This document shows positions 59,608 through 64,000 of a DNA stretch of 64,000 nt, one piece after another (positions within the stretch are counted from its first letter, which is position 1; every line of letters begins with the position of its first letter). The notes beneath the pieces are model-generated. The model saw nothing but the letters and a program-made list of their open reading frames with translations, did not search any database and was not told where the DNA came from. The stretch comes from Hydrogenophaga taeniospiralis CCUG 15921 (GTDB lineage: Bacteria > Pseudomonadota > Gammaproteobacteria > Burkholderiales > Burkholderiaceae_C), in contig NZ_BCWR01000020.1 in NCBI RefSeq assembly GCF_001592305.1, positions 59,079 through 123,078 of the forward strand. The letters are read 5' to 3'. The translations under genes were made by a program, and so were the position numbers.

Positions 59608-60282
59608 GTGTTGTTTTCGTCCGTGCGCAACCTCGGGTTGCCATCCCCCACCAGCCAGCCGTCGCGGTCGCCGCGCCTGACGGCGCATGGCGTCAGCGAC
59701 CCGCTGCGCCCGCAGGTCGAGGCATTCATTGCCCAGGTGTACGCGCGCCGCTTTGGCGCGCAGGTCACGCATTTCGCGCCCACGCTGGTGAGCCTGCGCG
59801 ACCCGCTGGACGGCAGCATCGTGGCCGCCGCGGGCTACCGCCCGGCCCAGCATGCCGCCCTGTTTCTGGAGCGCTACCTGCAGGCCCCGATCGAGTCGCT
59901 GCTGGCCACGCAGGGCCACACCCCGCCCGAGCGCGCGGGCATCGTCGAAGTCGGCCACCTGGCCGCGCAGCGCGCCGGCGAAGGCCGGCGCCTGATTTTC
60001 CTGCTGGGCCACCACCTTGCGGCCGAAGGCGCGCAGTGGGTGGTGGGCACGCTCACCGAAGAGCTGCGCCATCTGTTCGTGCGGCTGGGCATCACGCCGC
60101 AGGCCCTGGGCCGCGCCGACCCAGCCGCGCTCGGCGACGACGCGCGGCAGTGGGGCAGCTACTACGACCACCACCCCGTGGTGCTGGCCGGTCAGATGCA
60201 GCAGGCGCTGCGCCTGCTGCAGCGCCGCGAGAACGCCCGGCCCGCCGAAAGGGCTCACAACGCTCAGGAGAAACTGGCATGA
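59608..60282 (+). CDS. Thermostable hemolysin family protein
   Basis: A 224-residue member of the delta-VPH/thermostable hemolysin family, with a GNAT-like acyltransferase-type core (TLVSLRDPLDGSIVAAAGYR; LFLERYLQAPIESLLA; IVEVGHLAAQRAGEGRRLIF). GTG 59608 has an AAGGAG site 8 bp upstream. Despite the family name no toxin features are seen; coupling by ATGA to an acyl-CoA synthetase-like gene points to acyl-chain chemistry. Confidence 0.82.
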   Translation: MLFSSVRNLGLPSPTSQPSRSPRLTAHGVSDPLRPQVEAFIAQVYARRFGAQVTHFAPTLVSLRDPLDGSIVAAAGYRPAQHAALFLERYLQAPIESLLATQGHTPPERAGIVEVGHLAAQRAGEGRRLIFLLGHHLAAEGAQWVVGTLTEELRHLFVRLGITPQALGRADPAALGDDARQWGSYYDHHPVVLAGQMQQALRLLQRRENARPAERAHNAQEKLA

Positions 60283-61745
60283 GCCCCGCCCCCCTGATGA
60301 ACGTACTGGCCGCAGGCGCGTCGCTCAACGACGGGCAACGCCGCATCGACCACACCGCGCTCCAGGCCCAGGTAGCCGAGCTGGCCCGGACCCTGCGCGA
60401 CCAGGGCACCCGGGTGCTGGCCACCGTCATGGACAACAGCCCCGCCTGGGTGGTGGCCGATCTGGCCGCCGCCCAGGCCGGCCTGGTGCATGTGCCGCTG
60501 CCGGTGTTCTTCACCCCGGCGCAGATGGCGCACGCCACCCGCGCCGCCGGCGTGGACGGCGTGCTCACCAGCGCTCCCCTGGCGGCGCTCTGGCCGCAGG
60601 CGATGGCCGTGCCCTGCGAAGTGGCGGGCCAGCCGCTGACGCTGCTGCGGCTGCCCGCCACGGCGGTGCCCCTGCCCGCCGGCACGGCCAAGATCACCTT
60701 CACCTCCGGCACCACCGGCACCCCCAAGGGCGTGTGCCTGAGCGGCCCGGCGATGCGCCGCGTGGCCGACGGCCTGGCGCAGGCGCTGCAGCCGCTGGGC
60801 ATCACGCGCCACCTGTGCGCGCTGCCCTTCGCGGTGCTGCTGGAGAACATCGCCGGCCTGATGGCGCCGCTGTCGCAGGGCGCCGAATGCATCGTGTTGC
60901 CGCTGGCCGAGGTGGGCCTGCAGGGCTCGTCCCGTTTCGACCCGGCCCGCCTGCAGGCCGCGGTGGAGCGGCACCAGCCCCACAGCCTGATCCTGCTGCC
61001 GCAGATGCTGCGCGCCTGGGCCGGCTGGCTGCAGCACCAGCAGCAGCGTGCCCCCGCATCGCTGCGGATGGTCGCCGTGGGCGGCGCGTCCGTGGGCGCG
61101 GCGCTGATCCAGGCGGCGCGCGCGGTGGGCATCCCCGCGCACGAAGGCTACGGCCTGTCCGAAGGCGCGTCGGTGCAGACGCTGAACCTGCCCGGCGCCG
61201 ACCGCCCCGGCAGCGCCGGCCGGGCGCTGCCCCACGCGCAGCTGCGCCTGGCGACGGACGGTGAAATCGAGATCCGCGGCAGCCTGTTCGCGGGCTACCT
61301 CGGCGACCCATCCCCCGTGCCCGCGTGGTGGCCCAGCGGCGACCTGGGCGAGATCGACGCCGAGGGTTTTGTCCACGTGCGCGGCCGCAAGAAACATGTG
61401 CTGATCACGGCCTATGGCCGCAACGTCTCGCCCGAATGGGTGGAGACCGCCCTGCGCAGCGAAGGTGCCATCGCTCAGGCGGTGGTGTTCGGCGAAGCGC
61501 AGGCCGAACTCAGCGCCGTGCTCTGGCCCATGCACCCCGCCGCGAGCGATGCCGATCTGCAGGCCGCCGTGAACGCGGCCAACCAGACCCTGCCCGACTA
61601 CGCCCGCGTGGGGAACTGGGTGCGCGCCGGCGCGGCCTTCACGGTCGAGACCGGCCTGGCCACCGCCAACGGCCGACCACAACGCCAGGCCATCCTGGCC
61701 CAACACGCCGACGCGCTGGCCGCCGCGGCGTGTGCAACCCCCTGA
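60279..61745 (+). CDS. AMP-binding acyl-CoA synthetase-like enzyme
   Basis: A 488-residue adenylate-forming enzyme. The P-loop ITFTSGTTGTPKGVCLSG lies near 148, YGLSEGASVQ near 290, SGDLGEID near 350 and the hinge region GRKKHVLITAYGRNVSPEWV near 370. It would activate a fatty or carboxylic acid as acyl-AMP or acyl-CoA. It overlaps the upstream gene by 4 bp. Confidence 0.92.
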   Translation: MSPAPLMNVLAAGASLNDGQRRIDHTALQAQVAELARTLRDQGTRVLATVMDNSPAWVVADLAAAQAGLVHVPLPVFFTPAQMAHATRAAGVDGVLTSAPLAALWPQAMAVPCEVAGQPLTLLRLPATAVPLPAGTAKITFTSGTTGTPKGVCLSGPAMRRVADGLAQALQPLGITRHLCALPFAVLLENIAGLMAPLSQGAECIVLPLAEVGLQGSSRFDPARLQAAVERHQPHSLILLPQMLRAWAGWLQHQQQRAPASLRMVAVGGASVGAALIQAARAVGIPAHEGYGLSEGASVQTLNLPGADRPGSAGRALPHAQLRLATDGEIEIRGSLFAGYLGDPSPVPAWWPSGDLGEIDAEGFVHVRGRKKHVLITAYGRNVSPEWVETALRSEGAIAQAVVFGEAQAELSAVLWPMHPAASDADLQAAVNAANQTLPDYARVGNWVRAGAAFTVETGLATANGRPQRQAILAQHADALAAAACATP

Positions 61746-61762
61746 ATCCAAGGACCCGAACC

Positions 61763-62458
61763 ATGAGTTTCTTCGCCCAACTGCAGCAACAAACCGAACT
61801 GGCCCGCATGGGCCTGCTGAGCGCGCCCATCATCCAGGGCTGCCTGCAAGGCGTGGTCTCGCTGCCGAGCTACCAGGCCTTTCTGCGTGAGGCCTACCAC
61901 CACGTGAGCCACACGGTGCCGCTGCTGCAGGCCTGCAAGGCCGCGCTGCCGCCGCACCACGCCTGGCTGAACGACGCCATGGACGAATACGTGGAAGAAG
62001 AACGCGGCCACGACGAGTGGATCCTGGACGACATCCGCGCCTGCGGCGGCGACGCCGAAGCGGTGCGCCACGGCCAGCCCGCCCACGCCACCGAGGTGAT
62101 GGTGGCCTACGCCTACGACACCATCGCGCGGCGCAACCCGCTGGGCTTCTTCGGCATGGTGCACGTGCTCGAAGGCACCAGCGTTTCGCTCGCCCTGCTG
62201 GCCGCCGACCAGATCCAGAAACCGCTGAACCTGCCCGACGCCGCCTTCAGCTACCTGCGCTCGCACGGCACGCTGGACCAGGAACACACGGCGCACTTCG
62301 CCCTGCTGATGGACCGCATCGACGACCCGCAGGACCAAGCCGCCATCGTGCACGGCGCGCGCGCCTTCTTCCGCCTCTATGGCGACGTGTTCCGTGGCCT
62401 GCCGCTGCCGCAGGCGTCTGCCGCCACCACGCCCGAGCGGGCGGGAGCCCTGGCATGA
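61763..62458 (+). CDS. TenA/haem-oxygenase-fold iron-containing redox enzyme
   Basis: A 231-residue helical protein with metal-ligand-like motifs AYHHVSHTVPLLQA, DEYVEEERGHDEWILDDI, HVLEGTSVSLALLAAD and TLDQEHTAHFALLMDRIDD, the pattern of haem-oxygenase-like di-iron oxidases (HDO) such as UndA. Placed behind an acyl-activating enzyme and before an SDR, oxidation or decarboxylation of an acyl chain is a reasonable inference. Confidence 0.85.
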   Translation: MSFFAQLQQQTELARMGLLSAPIIQGCLQGVVSLPSYQAFLREAYHHVSHTVPLLQACKAALPPHHAWLNDAMDEYVEEERGHDEWILDDIRACGGDAEAVRHGQPAHATEVMVAYAYDTIARRNPLGFFGMVHVLEGTSVSLALLAADQIQKPLNLPDAAFSYLRSHGTLDQEHTAHFALLMDRIDDPQDQAAIVHGARAFFRLYGDVFRGLPLPQASAATTPERAGALA

Positions 62459-63276
62459 GGGCCGCCCAGGCCCGCATCGTGCTCACCGGCGCTGGCGGCG
62501 GCATTGGCCGCGCCACGGCCAGCACCCTGGCCTGCGCTGGCGCATCGCTGCTGCTGGTGGGCCGCTCGCCCGAGCGCCTGGCCGACCAGGCGCGCGAACT
62601 GGTGGCCGCGGGCGCACCCACCGCACACATCGGCTGGCACGCCTGCGACCTGACCTGCGCCGCCAGCATCGACCGACTCGCCATTGAGGCCGCCACCTGG
62701 GGCTGCAACGTGGTGCTGCACGGCGCCGGCCTGCCCGCCTTTGGCCGCCTGCAGTCGCAAAGCGCCGCCGACATGCAGGCGGTGCTGCAGACCAACCTGC
62801 TCGCGCCCATGCTACTCACCCGCGCGCTGCTCGGGCACCTGCTCCAGCAGCCCGCCGCGCAGGTGATCTGCGTGGGCTCCGCGCTGGGCCGCATCGGCCT
62901 GCCCGGTTTCAGCGTGTACAGCGCCAGCAAGTTCGGGCTGCACGGCTTCGCCGAGGCCCTGCGCCGCGAGCTGGCCGAGACCTCGGTGCGTGTGCAGTAC
63001 ATCGGGCCGCGCAGCACCGAAACCGGCTTCAACAACGCCGACGTGGCCGCCTACAACCAGGCCACCGGCACCGCCATGGACCCGCCCGCGGAGGTGGCCC
63101 GCGAAATCCTGCGCCTGCTGGAAGATGGCAGCGCCGAACGCTTCCTGGGCTTCCCCGAAAAACTCGCGGTGCGCCTCAACGGCGTGCTGCCCACCTGGCT
63201 CGACGGCAGCTTCCACAAGCACCGCCACAGCCTGCCGCCCGCGCCCGCGTTGACCGCAGGCGCCCTTCCTTCGTGA
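62455..63276 (+). CDS. Short-chain dehydrogenase/reductase
   Basis: A 273-residue SDR with the cofactor motif TGAGGGIGRATASTL at 11-25, LLVGRSPERL typical of NADP preference, the catalytic Ser in ICVGSALGRIG and YSASKFGLHGF (Tyr and Lys). It overlaps the preceding stop by 4 bp. Substrate unknown; part of the lipid-like cluster. Confidence 0.93.
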   Translation: MRAAQARIVLTGAGGGIGRATASTLACAGASLLLVGRSPERLADQARELVAAGAPTAHIGWHACDLTCAASIDRLAIEAATWGCNVVLHGAGLPAFGRLQSQSAADMQAVLQTNLLAPMLLTRALLGHLLQQPAAQVICVGSALGRIGLPGFSVYSASKFGLHGFAEALRRELAETSVRVQYIGPRSTETGFNNADVAAYNQATGTAMDPPAEVAREILRLLEDGSAERFLGFPEKLAVRLNGVLPTWLDGSFHKHRHSLPPAPALTAGALPS

Positions 63277-63305
63277 ACCCCGTTGTCTCCCTGGAGCTTG
63301 TCAGC

Positions 63306-63989
63306 ATGAACCACACCACCCCCCTGGGCACCGCCGTGTCCACCACCCGCCGCCACTGGATCACCGCGCTGCTGGCCAGCGCTGCGCTGGCCCTGCCCTT
63401 CGCCGGCCACGCCGCGGGCGTGGAAGACGCCGTCAAAGAACTGCAGCACGACTGGGAAGTGACGCGCTACCAGACCGCGCCCAGCGAGCGCGAGAAGCGC
63501 TTCGAGGCGCTGGCGGCCAAGGCCCGCAAGATCAGCGAAGGCTTCGCCGGCCGCGCCGAACCGCTGGTGTGGGAAGGCATCATCGTCAGCTCATGGGCCG
63601 GCGAAAAAGGCGGCCTGGGCGCGCTGCCCCTGGTGAAGCAGGCCAAGCGCCTGTACGAGGCCGCCATCCACATCGATGGCAACGTGCTCGACGGCTCGGC
63701 CTACAACAGCCTGGGCGTGCTGTATTACAAAGTGCCCGGCTGGCCCATCGGTTTTGGCGACAAGGACAAGGCGCGCGAACTGCTGCAAAAGGCCCTGAGC
63801 ATCAACGCCCAGGGCATCGACAGCAACTACTTCTTCGCGGAGTACCTGGTCGAAACCGGCCACCCGGAAGAAGCCTCGCCCTACCTGGAACGCGCGCTGC
63901 AGGCCCCCGCCCGCGCCGGCCGCCAGATCGCCGACGCCGGCCGCCGCGAAGAGGTGCGCCAGTTGCTCGAGAAGGTGAAGGGGCACTGA
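63306..63989 (+). CDS. Exported TPR-repeat protein
   Basis: A 227-residue protein with a signal peptide ending in ALPFAGHAAG (about residue 37) and TPR-like helices (ALPLVKQAKRLYEAAIHIDG, KARELLQKALSINAQGIDSN, EASPYLERALQAPARAGRQI). Function unknown; it follows the SDR by 29 bp and seems to be the last visible gene of the cluster. Confidence 0.85.
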   Translation: MNHTTPLGTAVSTTRRHWITALLASAALALPFAGHAAGVEDAVKELQHDWEVTRYQTAPSEREKRFEALAAKARKISEGFAGRAEPLVWEGIIVSSWAGEKGGLGALPLVKQAKRLYEAAIHIDGNVLDGSAYNSLGVLYYKVPGWPIGFGDKDKARELLQKALSINAQGIDSNYFFAEYLVETGHPEEASPYLERALQAPARAGRQIADAGRREEVRQLLEKVKGH

Positions 63990-64000
63990 TACGGTTTTCC

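Noticed and set aside
1..64000. CRISPR arrays, tRNA/rRNA genes, transposases, replication origin
   Set aside because: No regularly spaced repeats, no cloverleaf or rRNA sequence and no transposase-like translation were recognised anywhere.

Overview
The window looks like chromosomal DNA of a high-GC betaproteobacterium, most likely of the Comamonadaceae (Hydrogenophaga/Acidovorax type). The assignment rests on composition, on NorCB/NarXL/NsrR and FtrABCD gene sets typical of Burkholderiales, and on short hairpin-rich repeats of a kind common in that order. No rRNA, tRNA, CRISPR array or intact insertion sequence was recognised.

Region 1 (1-22.6 kb) is a type III secretion island of the Hrp2 (Xanthomonas/Ralstonia) type. 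It encodes SctV (cut by the left edge), SctU, SctN, SctL, SctK, SctJ, SctI, HrpB1, SctD, a frameshifted SctC, small pilus or chaperone-like proteins, two glycine-rich harpin-like proteins and a lytic transglycosylase. Interleaved are effector candidates: a XopE/HopX-like transglutaminase-fold protein with an N-myristoylation signal, an HExxH zincin, a GxSxG lipase-like protein, and a 763-residue protein of unknown family. Seven exact plant-inducible-promoter (PIP/hrpII) boxes, TTCG-N16-TTCG, six with a YANNNT -10 element 31-32 bp downstream and one with a weaker -10, lie in front of these units. Six of the seven form three divergent pairs, so the island appears to be one HrpX/HrpB-type regulon. 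It also shows decay: an internally deleted second copy of the sctN 3' half, a gene broken by a 16-bp tandem duplication, and an sctC frameshift in a G10 tract.

Region 2 (22.6-31.4 kb) starts the nitrogen-oxide block: NarXL, CcoG under a probable NsrR operator, then a small accessory cluster (two GNATs, a DUF3795 protein, a MepA-like endopeptidase, an unknown), then NsrR divergent from the iron-centre repair protein RIC/YtfE with another NsrR-like operator.

Region 3 (31.4-52 kb) is an anaerobic-metabolism block: oxygen-independent ubiquinone synthesis (UbiU, UbiV, UbiT with UbiX and UbiD) behind two FNR-like sites; a Crp/Fnr (Dnr-like) regulator divergent from norCBQ-(ferredoxin)-norD; the ferrous iron importer FtrABCD behind an FNR box; a class III ribonucleotide reductase whose glycyl-radical domain is a separate 60-residue protein, behind two NrdR boxes; and QueD/QueE. 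Only this block carries a family of about 90-bp hairpin repeats, each directly after a stop codon and in the same orientation relative to the preceding gene.

Region 4 (52-64 kb) is general metabolism: acyl-CoA dehydrogenase, luciferase-like oxidoreductase, LysR/RidA pair, thioesterase, an AbrB-Doc toxin-antitoxin module, an old-yellow-enzyme reductase, two small membrane proteins, and a translationally coupled cluster (thermostable-hemolysin family protein, acyl-CoA synthetase-like enzyme, TenA/haem-oxygenase-fold di-iron protein, SDR, TPR protein) that looks like an uncharacterised lipid pathway.
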